Of a stretch of 8,740 bases of DNA, positions 1 to 6,530 are shown piece after piece. Positions within the stretch are counted from its first letter, which is position 1. Every line of letters starts with the position of its first letter. The notes under the pieces were generated by a model. The model saw only the letters and a list, made by a program, of their open reading frames with translations. It searched no databases and was not told the DNA's origin. The stretch comes from an uncultured Clostridium sp. Its GTDB lineage: Bacteria > Bacillota > Clostridia > Clostridiales > Clostridiaceae. Made by a program: the position numbers and the translations under genes. Where the stretch lies: assembly GCA_934746785.1 (NCBI GenBank), contig CAKVFO010000138.1, positions 1 to 8,740 of the forward strand, written 5' to 3'.

Positions 1-173
1 CCCATACCAGCAATGATTATACTAATAACTCTTGGAAGTCTGCTTATTAAAACTATTTGAATCTTATCTATATTTCCAGATACTAAATCATTTAATCCTA
101 TATTTGATGTTCCTATAAATAAAGATATAAATGATAATATTATTAAAATAATCAATAAATACTTTTTCTTCAT
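1..173 (-). CDS. FecCD-family iron-chelate ABC transporter permease, N-terminal part (runs off the window)
   Basis: The first 57 codons are present; the rest lies beyond base 1. The protein begins with a Lys-rich N-terminus and a hydrophobic helix (about residues 5-21), followed by IGLNDLVSG and then SRLPRVISIIIAGMG (about residues 44-58). The last motif, Arg-Leu-Pro-Arg before a helix, is the signature found near the N-terminus of FecCD/BtuC-type permeases, where it precedes the second membrane segment. Such permeases form the membrane channel of siderophore, haem or cobalamin importers together with an ATPase and a substrate-binding lipoprotein. The start is supported by GAGGAG (179-184) five bases upstream of the ATG. 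Two Fur boxes in the promoter favour an iron-related substrate (inference); the substrate itself cannot be read from this fragment. The gene is probably the first of an operon continuing leftward. Confidence 0.85.
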   Translation of the reverse strand, partial: MKKKYLLIILIILSFISLFIGTSNIGLNDLVSGNIDKIQIVLISRLPRVISIIIAGM

Positions 174-202
174 TAGCTCTCCTCTATTAATCCTCTTGTT
201 AA

Positions 203-217
203 TGATAATAATTATCA
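203..217. promoter_or_regulatory. Fur box, downstream of the permease promoter
   Basis: TGATAATAATTATCA is a perfect 7-1-7 inverted repeat and matches the Gram-positive Fur consensus TGATAATNATTATCA at every defined base. It lies between the predicted -10 and the ribosome binding site of the permease gene, where bound Fe-Fur would block transcription when iron is plentiful. Confidence 0.8.
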
Positions 218-231
218 CAATCACTTTCTGT

Positions 232-261
232 ATATTAACATGTAAAATTATAGTATGTCAA
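232..261 (-). promoter_or_regulatory. Promoter of the FecCD permease gene
   Basis: On the minus strand there is a perfect -35 TTGACA (256-261), then 18 bases, then TAATAT (232-237) as a 4/6 match to the -10. An alternative -10 is TATAAT at 247-252, whose -35 would be the poorer TTTATC at 270-275 (spacer 17). In either case the promoter sits between the two Fur boxes. Confidence 0.55.
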
Positions 262-263
262 TA

Positions 264-282
264 GATAATGATAAACTTTTTC
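264..282. promoter_or_regulatory. Second Fur box, upstream of the permease promoter
   Basis: GATAATGATAAACTTTTTC matches 16 of 19 positions of the classical Fur box GATAATGATAATCATTATC; the left half is perfect. It abuts the -35 region from the upstream side, so the promoter is bracketed by two iron-repressor sites. Confidence 0.6.
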
Positions 283-293
283 ATTTTTATTCA

Positions 294-334
294 CAAAAAT
301 AGAACCCATAAACAACTTAATGTTTATGAGTTCT
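294..334 (-). terminator. Intrinsic terminator of the acid-reductase-like gene
   Basis: The arms at 322-334 and 301-313 form a 13-bp stem (one G-U pair when read on the minus strand) with an 8-nt loop. A U-run follows (minus strand of 295-299). It starts 18 bases after the stop codon of the gene at 352-3549 and separates it from the Fur-controlled permease. Confidence 0.85.
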
Positions 335-351
335 AAACTTAATATCTAATA

Positions 352-3300
352 TTATTTTTCTATCTTTTTTAAAACCTTATCTGTAAAATTATTTATATAT
401 TTCTTTAGTAATTCATCATTCATGCTATCACATTTAACTCCTGTACCTTCAAGTGCTTTCTTAGCATTTCTTGTATCATCATATATAGGAGACATTTCTC
501 CATATCTATTTACGAAGCTTTCCGCATCATTCTTCTTTTGAACTTTGAATAAGGATTCTAGAAGTTTTAATGGATGTTCATTTCCTGCTTCAAATAAATT
601 CTTCTTCCATTCTTCAAATGGAATTTCTTTTGTCTCATATCCCATTTGATTAGCTACATCTCCAATCCATTTTAAAGGAACATATATGTCATTCATTAAA
701 TTAAAGCCTTTTCCGTAAGAATCTCCCCTCATAGCTATATTAACAATTGCATCTGCTATATAATCTACTTGAGTCATATGAACTTTCATTGGAATAGCTG
801 GGTAAGTTTTAGTTACTAACATTGCTCTAATAGTTCTACTTATAGAGTCACTAAGTTTCCATATACCAGTATCATTAGCACCTGTAATTTCTCCTGGTCT
901 GTAAATTGCTGCTCTTAAGCCTCTTTCTCTTGCAACGTGAATAATGTTCTCTGAAACCCACTTACTTTCACTATATGATAAGAAATATCCCTTGCAATCT
1001 TCAAGTTGATCATCTTCTTCTGCTCTCTTCTTAAAGTGACTTGGATTATCAAATACACTATATGAAGAAATGTAATTATAATACTTAGGTTTTCCTTCAC
1101 AAGCTAAAGCTAAAGTTTTAACAGTTCCTAAAACATTAGTTTCTTTTAATCTTTCATATGGATAAATGAAGTTTAATATAGCTCCATTATGAATTATTGT
1201 ATCTATATTTTCTGCTAAGAATTTATATTCATTTTCATCAATTCCTAGTAGTGGTTCATTTAATGATCCTGTTATAGGAACTATAAACTCTGCATATTCT
1301 TCTTTCCATAACTTATAGTATTCCATATTTTCTTTTATTCTCTTAAGACCAGATTCTTTGTCCTTCGCTCTAACATGACAATAAAGTTTTGCCTTAGTGA
1401 ATTTAGCAAAAGCACTTATTAAATATGCCCCAACAAATCCTGTAGTACCAGTTATAAATACATTTTTCATTTCAGGCTTATCAGTTTCATACTTACCTGG
1501 TTTAATACTTTCATCAAGAACAACTTCATCATAAAGATAACTCTTATCCTTCTCTAATAAACTTAAATCTTCTCCATTTAAAGTTCTATCAATATATTCA
1601 GATATTTTTGATATAAATGGACTTTCAAAAATAAATGATACTGGAACACTTACATCAAAAGCTTTTTCTATACTCTTAGATAAACCTACTACTTCTAACG
1701 AATCCATTCCTAAGCTTAATAGATTTTCTTCTCTTCCTGCTTCATGAGAAAAATCATTTTTAATTATAGAGCCAAGTTTATGCTCTGTTTCAGTTGAATA
1801 TTCTATAATTGTCTTTGTTTTTAATATAGTATCGTCTTCATATTTCTTTGCAGCAGCTTTTATAGATATCTTTCCATTATCTGATTTAGGAAGTTCTTTT
1901 CCATCTACAAATTTTATATCATACGGTGTAACTTCAAAGTTATTTAAAATACACTTATTTATTTTTTCTTTTATAGCATCAACATTTAAGTTTTCTAACA
2001 TCTTACCTGGTACTCCAAGGATTATTACTAGCTTTTCTTTTTTATCTGTAACAATTGAAAATGGAACTATATCAGCAAATTGTATTTCAGATATTTCTTC
2101 TTTTAGTTTAGAAACAATATCATTAGGAAGAATATTATTACCATTGATAATTATTAATTCCTTTATACGTCCTGTTATAAATAATCTATTATCTTTAAGG
2201 ATACCTAAATCTCCAGTTCTTAAGAAATAACCTTCATAACCTTTTAATTCACATTTAAAAGTTTCTTTTGTTGCTTCTTCATTACGATAATATCCTTGTG
2301 CAACATAAGGAGCTTGAACCCAAATTTCACCGAATTCATCTTCTTTGCATTCTTCTAAAGTATCTGGATTTACTATTTTTATAGTTGCTAAATTCATAGG
2401 ACTTCCACTTGATACAAACTGTATACTATCCTTTGTATTATCATCTGCCACCTTTAACTTTCCAGACTTATATTGTTCAAAATCAATATTTATAAGGTCT
2501 TTCTCTTCACAATAATTTCCGTCTGAAGCTGCACATGTCGCCTCACTTAATCCATAACCATTGCAGAAAGCTGCTTTTGATATTCCAAACTGACCATATT
2601 CTTTTTCAAACCTTCTTAAAGTACCTTCAGTTATTATTTCTGATCCATTTAATAAAAGTTTCATATTTGATAAATCAATATCTTTTAAAGTTTCAGCTGG
2701 TACTAGTTTAGGATAAGAATCGTAAACTGAATTTGGAGCTAATGTAGTATCTGCTTTAAACTCACTTAATAACTTAATCCATCTTTCAGGTACTTCCAAA
2801 AAGGCACTAGGAGACATAACCCCTATCTTTAATTCTGGCCTTATTATAGGTGTTAATATACAATAAACTAAACCTAAGTTGTGAAAAAATGGCACCCATG
2901 CAACTATATTTCTTATATTATAATCCCTTATTACACATTCAATTGCACTTATGACATTTTCGTATCCTATCATGACCCCTTTAGGAGCACTTGTTGAGCC
3001 TGATGTATATTGAATATAAATAGTATCATCTAATTCAATCTTTTCAGGAACAAATCCTTCATTGTCGATACACTTATCAACATTAATAACTTGAATATCT
3101 TCTATTAACTTCTTAAACTTTTCATCTTTCTTTATAAATGTCAAAATTTCATTAAGCTTTTCTTCTAATAAAGTTCCACATAATATAAACTTAGGATTAC
3201 ATGATTGAATTACTGATTTAAATCTTTCCATCTTACTTAAATCAGTTGGTGGTGGAATAATAGTAAATATTGTTCCTGCAAGAATTGATGCTGATATTGA

Positions 3301-3549
3301 TAATACATTATCTGCAGTTTGAGTTGATAAAACAATTACCCTATCTCCCTTTTTAGCACCTCTGACTTTTAATTCTTTTCCTATACTTAATGATCTATCT
3401 AGTAATTGCTTTCTATCAATTGAAATCTCTCTTCTATTCATACCGTTATATTCATAAAATATAAAACATGGCTCACCTTCTTTTTCTAGAGCGTTCTTCT
3501 TTAATAATTCATAAAAATCTTTTTCGTCTTCTCTTATACAAAATCCCAT
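352..3549 (-). CDS. Stand-alone carboxylic-acid-reductase-like enzyme: fatty acyl-AMP ligase, carrier protein and thioester reductase (A-T-R)
   Basis: This 1065-residue protein has three domains in order. Residues ~10-570 are an adenylate-forming domain with the ATP loop YTSGSTSAPKG (181-191), WVPFFHNLGLV (218-228), GYGLSEA (331-337), RTGDLG (444-449), GRIKELIIINGNNILP (460-475) and the catalytic Lys560 in NGKIS. The overall pattern resembles fatty acyl-AMP ligases (FAAL) more than amino-acid-activating domains. Residues ~585-657 are a carrier domain with LGMDSLEV, Ser617 being the phosphopantetheine site. Residues ~693-1065 are an NAD(P)H thioester reductase with the Rossmann motif TGTTGFVGAYL (700-710), Ser828/829 and the YxxxK pair Tyr859/Lys863. 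The expected chemistry is ATP activation of an acid, loading on the carrier and reductive release as aldehyde or alcohol. There is no condensation domain, so no chain is built. All catalytic residues are intact. The ATG follows GGAGGAG (3557-3563) by seven bases; the earlier ATG at 3551-3553 is out of frame and closes quickly. The substrate is unknown; a fatty acid is an inference from the FAAL-like pattern. Confidence 0.88.
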   Translation of the reverse strand: MGFCIREDEKDFYELLKKNALEKEGEPCFIFYEYNGMNRREISIDRKQLLDRSLSIGKELKVRGAKKGDRVIVLSTQTADNVLSISASILAGTIFTIIPPPTDLSKMERFKSVIQSCNPKFILCGTLLEEKLNEILTFIKKDEKFKKLIEDIQVINVDKCIDNEGFVPEKIELDDTIYIQYTSGSTSAPKGVMIGYENVISAIECVIRDYNIRNIVAWVPFFHNLGLVYCILTPIIRPELKIGVMSPSAFLEVPERWIKLLSEFKADTTLAPNSVYDSYPKLVPAETLKDIDLSNMKLLLNGSEIITEGTLRRFEKEYGQFGISKAAFCNGYGLSEATCAASDGNYCEEKDLINIDFEQYKSGKLKVADDNTKDSIQFVSSGSPMNLATIKIVNPDTLEECKEDEFGEIWVQAPYVAQGYYRNEEATKETFKCELKGYEGYFLRTGDLGILKDNRLFITGRIKELIIINGNNILPNDIVSKLKEEISEIQFADIVPFSIVTDKKEKLVIILGVPGKMLENLNVDAIKEKINKCILNNFEVTPYDIKFVDGKELPKSDNGKISIKAAAKKYEDDTILKTKTIIEYSTETEHKLGSIIKNDFSHEAGREENLLSLGMDSLEVVGLSKSIEKAFDVSVPVSFIFESPFISKISEYIDRTLNGEDLSLLEKDKSYLYDEVVLDESIKPGKYETDKPEMKNVFITGTTGFVGAYLISAFAKFTKAKLYCHVRAKDKESGLKRIKENMEYYKLWKEEYAEFIVPITGSLNEPLLGIDENEYKFLAENIDTIIHNGAILNFIYPYERLKETNVLGTVKTLALACEGKPKYYNYISSYSVFDNPSHFKKRAEEDDQLEDCKGYFLSYSESKWVSENIIHVARERGLRAAIYRPGEITGANDTGIWKLSDSISRTIRAMLVTKTYPAIPMKVHMTQVDYIADAIVNIAMRGDSYGKGFNLMNDIYVPLKWIGDVANQMGYETKEIPFEEWKKNLFEAGNEHPLKLLESLFKVQKKNDAESFVNRYGEMSPIYDDTRNAKKALEGTGVKCDSMNDELLKKYINNFTDKVLKKIEK

Positions 3550-3586
3550 ACCATATCTCCTCCGAAATAATTTACTTATATGTAAT

Positions 3587-3615
3587 ATTATATCTTTTTA
3601 TACTAACCAGTTCAA
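3587..3615 (-). promoter_or_regulatory. Sigma-A promoter of the acid-reductase-like gene
   Basis: TTGAAC (3610-3615, 5/6) and TATAAT (3587-3592, 6/6) are separated by exactly 17 bases on the minus strand, 24 bases upstream of the Shine-Dalgarno. The gene is therefore likely transcribed on its own and not by read-through from the thiolase, whose terminator lies in between. Confidence 0.75.
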
Positions 3616-3689
3616 TATTTTTACTTTTTTTATATTTAAATCATTATTAGGATATTTAAAGATTTAAGCTTAATAAATGTATTTATAGG

Positions 3690-3712
3690 AAAGTTTTGAA
3701 TTTTCTATGCGT
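3690..3712. repeat. Short dispersed repeat, copy 1
   Basis: These 23 bases, starting AAAGTTTTGAATTT, match 6531-6553 at 21 of 23 positions in the same orientation. Both copies lie immediately beyond the U-run of an intrinsic terminator of a minus-strand gene. This copy can also fold: ATAGGAAA (3685-3692) pairs with TTTTCTAT (3701-3708) around an 8-nt loop. Confidence 0.5.
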
Positions 3713-3758
3713 AAAAAAAATTGCATCAAAATGATTTAAAAATCATTTTGATGCAATT
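3713..3758 (-). terminator. Intrinsic terminator of thlA
   Basis: A perfect 18-bp inverted repeat (3719-3736 with 3741-3758) with a 4-nt loop is followed on the minus strand by eight U residues (A-run at 3713-3720). It begins about 20 bases after the thiolase stop codon. Confidence 0.92.
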
Positions 3759-3778
3759 ATATATTTTAATCGCTAGAA

Positions 3779-4954
3779 TTATCTTTCAACTATTAATGCA
3801 GTTCCTTGTCCACCACCGATACATAAAGTAGCTAGACCTTTCTTTGCATCTCTCTTCTTCATTGCATATAGAAGTGTAACTAATATTCTTGCTCCTGATG
3901 CTCCAACTGGATGTCCAAGTGCTATAGCACCACCATTTACATTTACTTTACTCATATCGAAGTGTAAATCCTTTGCTACTGCAATACTTTGAGCTGCGAA
4001 AGCTTCATTAGCTTCGATTAAGTCTAAGTCTTCTATCTTCATATCAACTTTATCTAATGCTTTGTTTGTTGCATAGAATGGTCCATATCCCATTATTGCT
4101 GGATCTAAACCTGCTGAAGCATAAGATTTGATTGTAGCTAATGGTGTAACACCTAATTCTTTAGCTTTTTCTGCACTCATAACAACTAATGCTGCTGCAC
4201 CATCATTTAATCCTGATGAGTTACCAGCTGTAACTGAACCATCTTTAATGAATGCTGGTCTTAATTTAGCTAATGCTTCTTTAGTTGTTCCGAATCTTGG
4301 TTGTTCATCTGTATCAACAACTATTTCACCTTTTCTAGTCTTAATAGTTACAGGAACGATTTCTTCTTTGAATTCACCATTCTTGATTGCTTTTTCAGCT
4401 TTTACTTGAGAATTTAAAGCAAATTCATCTAATTCATCTCTTGTGATTCCCCATTTTTCAACTATGTTTTCTGCTGTAACACCCATGTGGTAGTCATTGA
4501 AAGCATCCCATAGTGCGTCGTTAATCATTGCATCTTTCATCTTAACGTCGCCCATCTTATTTCCCCATCTTTCAGAGTCAACTACATATGGTGCTCTTGA
4601 CATGTTTTCCATACCACCAGCAACAACTATATCAGCATCTCCTGCTTTAATCATTTGAGCAGCTAAACTTACAGCTCTTAATCCTGAACCACAAACTTTG
4701 TTTATTGTAAATGCAGGTATTTCTTGAGGTAACCCAGCTTTTACAGCAGCTTGTCTAGCAACGTTTTGTCCTAAGCCAGCTTGAATAACGTTTCCTAATA
4801 CTACTTCGTCAACTTTTGCTGGATCTATTCCTGCTCTTTTAACAGCTTCTTTTACTACTAAAGCCCCTAATTCTACAGCTGCTTTATCTTTAAAAGCACT
4901 TCCAAATTTACCAACTGGTGTTCTTACTGCACTTGCAATTACTACTTCTTTCAT
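3779..4954 (-). CDS. thlA: Acetyl-CoA acetyltransferase (thiolase)
   Basis: This 391-residue protein has the full length of biosynthetic thiolases. It condenses two acetyl-CoA into acetoacetyl-CoA, the entry step to butyrate and butanol in clostridia. It is cytosolic and normally a homotetramer. The visible catalytic residues are the nucleophile Cys88 in NKVCGSG, NEAFAAQ (316-322), His348 in GHPVGASG and the acid/base Cys378 in CIGGGQG. The N-terminal signature VVIASAVRTPVGKFGSA is typical. The ATG follows AGGAGG (4963-4968) by eight bases. The gene is monocistronic: it has its own promoter (5109-5137), a leader of about 150 nt and a strong terminator. A Rex-type operator beside the -35 suggests repression when NADH/NAD+ is low. 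Position 77 is Gln, whereas, from memory, the redox-switching C. acetobutylicum enzyme has Val there. No sign of damage or transfer. Confidence 0.96.
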   Translation of the reverse strand: MKEVVIASAVRTPVGKFGSAFKDKAAVELGALVVKEAVKRAGIDPAKVDEVVLGNVIQAGLGQNVARQAAVKAGLPQEIPAFTINKVCGSGLRAVSLAAQMIKAGDADIVVAGGMENMSRAPYVVDSERWGNKMGDVKMKDAMINDALWDAFNDYHMGVTAENIVEKWGITRDELDEFALNSQVKAEKAIKNGEFKEEIVPVTIKTRKGEIVVDTDEQPRFGTTKEALAKLRPAFIKDGSVTAGNSSGLNDGAAALVVMSAEKAKELGVTPLATIKSYASAGLDPAIMGYGPFYATNKALDKVDMKIEDLDLIEANEAFAAQSIAVAKDLHFDMSKVNVNGGAIALGHPVGASGARILVTLLYAMKKRDAKKGLATLCIGGGQGTALIVER

Positions 4955-5070
4955 TACAAAATCCTCCTCTATAATTACACACTATATTAAAATTGATTGA
5001 TAATTATTTATCTTTTTCATTTTTAAAAAATTAACAGATAATTCTGCTTAACTACCATAACCTAGTAAAT

Positions 5071-5089
5071 AGGCTTGCAATTAAAGCCT
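5071..5089 (-). other. Small hairpin in the thlA leader
   Basis: AGGCTT and AAGCCT form a 6-bp inverted repeat around a 7-nt loop, starting about 12 nt into the predicted thlA transcript. It is not followed by a U-run, so it is not a terminator. It may stabilise the 5' end of the message (inference). The remaining ~115 nt of leader is AT-rich without other clear structure. Confidence 0.4.
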
Positions 5090-5108
5090 TATCTTTTATT
5101 TTAATTTA

Positions 5109-5137
5109 ATAATAGAACTTTTTGGATACTATGTCAA
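5109..5137 (-). promoter_or_regulatory. Sigma-A promoter of thlA
   Basis: TTGACA (5132-5137, 6/6) is followed by a 17-base spacer and TATTAT (5109-5114, 5/6) on the minus strand. This near-consensus promoter fits a highly expressed central-metabolic gene. The start point would be near 5102, giving a leader of about 148 nt. Confidence 0.82.
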
Positions 5138-5144
5138 TGTTTTT

Positions 5145-5162
5145 TTGTTAAATAATTAACAC
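5145..5162. promoter_or_regulatory. Rex operator upstream of thlA
   Basis: TTGTTAAATAATTAACAC matches the clostridial Rex consensus TTGTTAANNNNTTAACAA at 13 of 14 defined bases, with only the last base differing. It lies seven bases upstream of the -35. Rex is an NADH/NAD+-sensing repressor that controls fermentation genes in clostridia. A weaker 12/14 match lies in the leader at about 5020-5037. Confidence 0.65.
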
Positions 5163-5172
5163 TTTTATTTAA

Positions 5173-5210
5173 AAATAAATATGAGTTTTCAATTTCTATA
5201 AACTCATATT
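5173..5210 (-). terminator. Intrinsic terminator after the GNAT relic
   Basis: AATATGAGTTT (5178-5188) and AAACTCATATT (5200-5210) form a perfect 11-bp stem with an 11-nt loop. On the minus strand it is followed by UAUUUUU. The last codons of the relic's open frame fall inside the stem. It also insulates the thlA promoter from upstream transcription. Confidence 0.75.
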
Positions 5211-5631
5211 AATATACCTTCTAACTCAATTAAAGCAGCTGTACTCTTCGAAAATTTTAAGAGAAATTCAACATATAAGGTATGAAACAACATTAAAATT
5301 TTAAATAACTCTGATAGAAGTTTATAAGCAATTCCTTTTCTTCTATACTCTTTTAAAGTATATACATTAAGTAAGAGTCCTATCTTTCCACTAATACAGC
5401 TTGGTAAAGGTATAGTTTTATAAATACACAAAATAGATGATGAAACAATTCTCCCTTCATCAACTGCAATATAGGAAATTATAGAGCCATCATCTATATG
5501 TTTTTTTAAATATAACTTAGTCGCATCTTTAAAATTTTTTTATCCACATTTGCTTTAATTTTATCCTCAAACTCCATTCTATTATTAACAAGATTGTTTA
5601 TATCTTGAGCTTCCACTTTTCTTATCTCTAT
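5204..5631 (-). pseudogene. Decayed GNAT-family N-acetyltransferase
   Basis: Two frames together give a GNAT-like protein. The first begins IEIRKVEAQDINNLVNN; the second continues ATKLYLKKHIDDGSIISYIA and contains the acetyl-CoA-binding motif EYRRKGIAYKLLSELF (near 5300-5350). Two lesions are visible. The codon at the expected start is ATA (5629-5631), nine bases after a good GGAGG (5641-5645), as if an ATG had mutated; the nearer ATG (5637-5639) runs into TAG after two codons. The frames also join at a seven-A run near 5535-5541, where one more A would restore NVDKKNFKDATKLY. Downstream of motif A the usual Tyr and Gly-Phe motif is missing and the tail is unlike the family. There is no room for a promoter between the upstream terminator (5656-5681) and the ribosome binding site. 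A sequencing error could explain the A-run, but not the start and tail as well. Confidence 0.7.
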
Positions 5632-5655
5632 TTTCCCATACCTCCATATATATAT

Positions 5656-5681
5656 AAAAAGAAGCCAAAGCTTCTTTTTTT
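5656..5681 (-). terminator. Intrinsic terminator of the NlpC/P60 gene
   Basis: AAAAAGAAGC (5656-5665) and GCTTCTTTTT (5670-5679) form a 10-bp stem with loop CAAA, with A-runs and T-runs on both sides so it could work in both directions. It lies 12 bases after the stop codon at 5693. Confidence 0.85.
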
Positions 5682-5692
5682 ATACTTTACCT

Positions 5693-6385
5693 CTATTTTA
5701 TAACTCTTCTAGCTGAATAGTAATGTTGAGTGTAGTATGTTGAGTTTAATTGTGATATTGTTACACCCTTACTACTGCTTGCATGGATAAATTGGTTATT
5801 TCCAATATATATACCAACATGAGAAGGATTAACACATCCTGAATATGTATCTTTAAAGAATACTAAATCACCTTTTTTTAAGTTAGCTTTAGAAACGCTT
5901 GTACCATTTTTAATTTGATCCTTAGTAGTTCTTCCTATTGTAACACCACATTTTTTGAATACATATTGGGTAAATCCAGAACAATCAAAACCTGAAGTAG
6001 TTGTTCCTCCCCAAACATATGGTACTCCTTTATATTTCTTAGCCTCTGCTACTACCTTATCACCAGTAGTTGATGATACTGTCTTTAGTGAAACATATTG
6101 TGAACTTACATATCCATATCCTGAACCGTATTTAATTTTATACCATCCTTTTGTGCTAGTATCTACAATAGCAACCTTTGCACCATTATTTAACTTTCCT
6201 ATTATTTTTGAGCTTGTACTTGCTTTTTGTCTTACATTTAAAACACTAGCTGTTACAGTTCCAGTTTTATTAGTGGCAGCCTGTGCTACTACTGTTGTTG
6301 ATGATGGTAGTATATCGACAACTTGTCCTCCTACTAATAATGTTGTTAACAACACTAAATTTATGGCTCTCTTTCTCATTTTCAT
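5693..6385 (-). CDS. Secreted SH3b-NlpC/P60 peptidoglycan endopeptidase
   Basis: This 230-residue exported cell-wall hydrolase has a signal peptide at residues ~1-37: a Lys/Arg start, the hydrophobic stretch INLVLLTTLLVGG, and a likely cleavage after AQA. A bacterial SH3 domain follows (~42-100, with LNVRQKASTSSKIIG and GWYKIKYGSGYGYV), then a catalytic NlpC/P60 domain (~108-230). The catalytic triad is visible: Cys135 in FDCSGF, His189 in SHVGIYIG and His201 in FIHAS. Family members cut stem peptides, usually D-Glu to diamino acid, in wall turnover or cell separation. The start is ambiguous. The first ATG directly abuts a run of eight G, whereas the ATG two codons later (6377-6379) lies nine bases after the AAGGGGG core, a better spacing; the signal peptide works with either. 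The gene is monocistronic, with its own promoter and terminator. Confidence 0.93.
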   Translation of the reverse strand: MKMRKRAINLVLLTTLLVGGQVVDILPSSTTVVAQAATNKTGTVTASVLNVRQKASTSSKIIGKLNNGAKVAIVDTSTKGWYKIKYGSGYGYVSSQYVSLKTVSSTTGDKVVAEAKKYKGVPYVWGGTTTSGFDCSGFTQYVFKKCGVTIGRTTKDQIKNGTSVSKANLKKGDLVFFKDTYSGCVNPSHVGIYIGNNQFIHASSSKGVTISQLNSTYYTQHYYSARRVIK

Positions 6386-6393
6386 CCCCCCCC
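6386..6393 (-). promoter_or_regulatory. Eight-G run forming the ribosome binding site of the P60 gene
   Basis: On the minus strand AAGGGGGGGG directly precedes the first ATG. AAGGGGG can pair with the anti-Shine-Dalgarno with one G-U pair. A homopolymer of this length is conspicuous in such AT-rich DNA and sits where a change of length would alter the spacing to the start codon. Confidence 0.5.
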
Positions 6394-6411
6394 TTGTAAC
6401 TATTTTACTTT

Positions 6412-6441
6412 ATTACAACATATTGCCACGCTATTTGTAAA
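6412..6441 (-). promoter_or_regulatory. Probable promoter of the NlpC/P60 gene
   Basis: TTTACA (6436-6441, 5/6) and TGTAAT (6412-6417, 5/6) are separated by 18 bases on the minus strand. An inverted repeat TTGTAA / TTACAA (6394-6399 and 6413-6418) spans from the -10 to the ribosome binding site and could be an operator or an mRNA hairpin. Confidence 0.5.
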
Positions 6442-6530
6442 CGTTTTTGATATTCTGTAATTTTTTTGTTGATTTAAAGTATTTTTTCCGCTTTATATAC
6501 TAAGCTCTCATTTATATTTGTATAAAGAAA

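Noticed and set aside
915..1100. Second minus-strand open frame inside the acid-reductase gene
   Set aside because: It is an out-of-frame shadow of the reductase domain without its own ribosome binding site.
3601..3618. TTGAAC in the acid-reductase promoter as a possible half-site for the TetR-type regulator
   Set aside because: Only six bases are shared with the palindrome at 7257-7272 and they are explained by the -35 element; no symmetrical partner is present.
3468..3650. Plus-strand open frame of 60 codons over the start of the acid-reductase gene
   Set aside because: It is Leu/Ile/Phe-rich because of AT-rich promoter DNA, with no ribosome binding site, and it overlaps a well-supported promoter and start codon on the other strand.
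4128..4409. Plus-strand open frame of 93 codons
   Set aside because: It is antisense to thlA, has no ribosome binding site, and its composition mirrors the thiolase codons.
4990..5015. Fur-box-like stretch TGATAATTATTTATC in the thlA leader
   Set aside because: The right half does not match the inverted repeat; this level of similarity is expected in AT-rich leader DNA.
5955..6440. Plus-strand open frame of 161 codons
   Set aside because: It is antisense to the P60 hydrolase, whose catalytic triad and signal peptide are plainly on the minus strand; the plus frame has no ribosome binding site or recognisable motif.
6456..6472. WalR-like direct repeat TGTAAT-N5-TGTTGA upstream of the P60 gene
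   Set aside because: The second half has a mismatch and the site points away from the gene and is composed mostly of T; not enough to claim a WalR site despite the suitable target.
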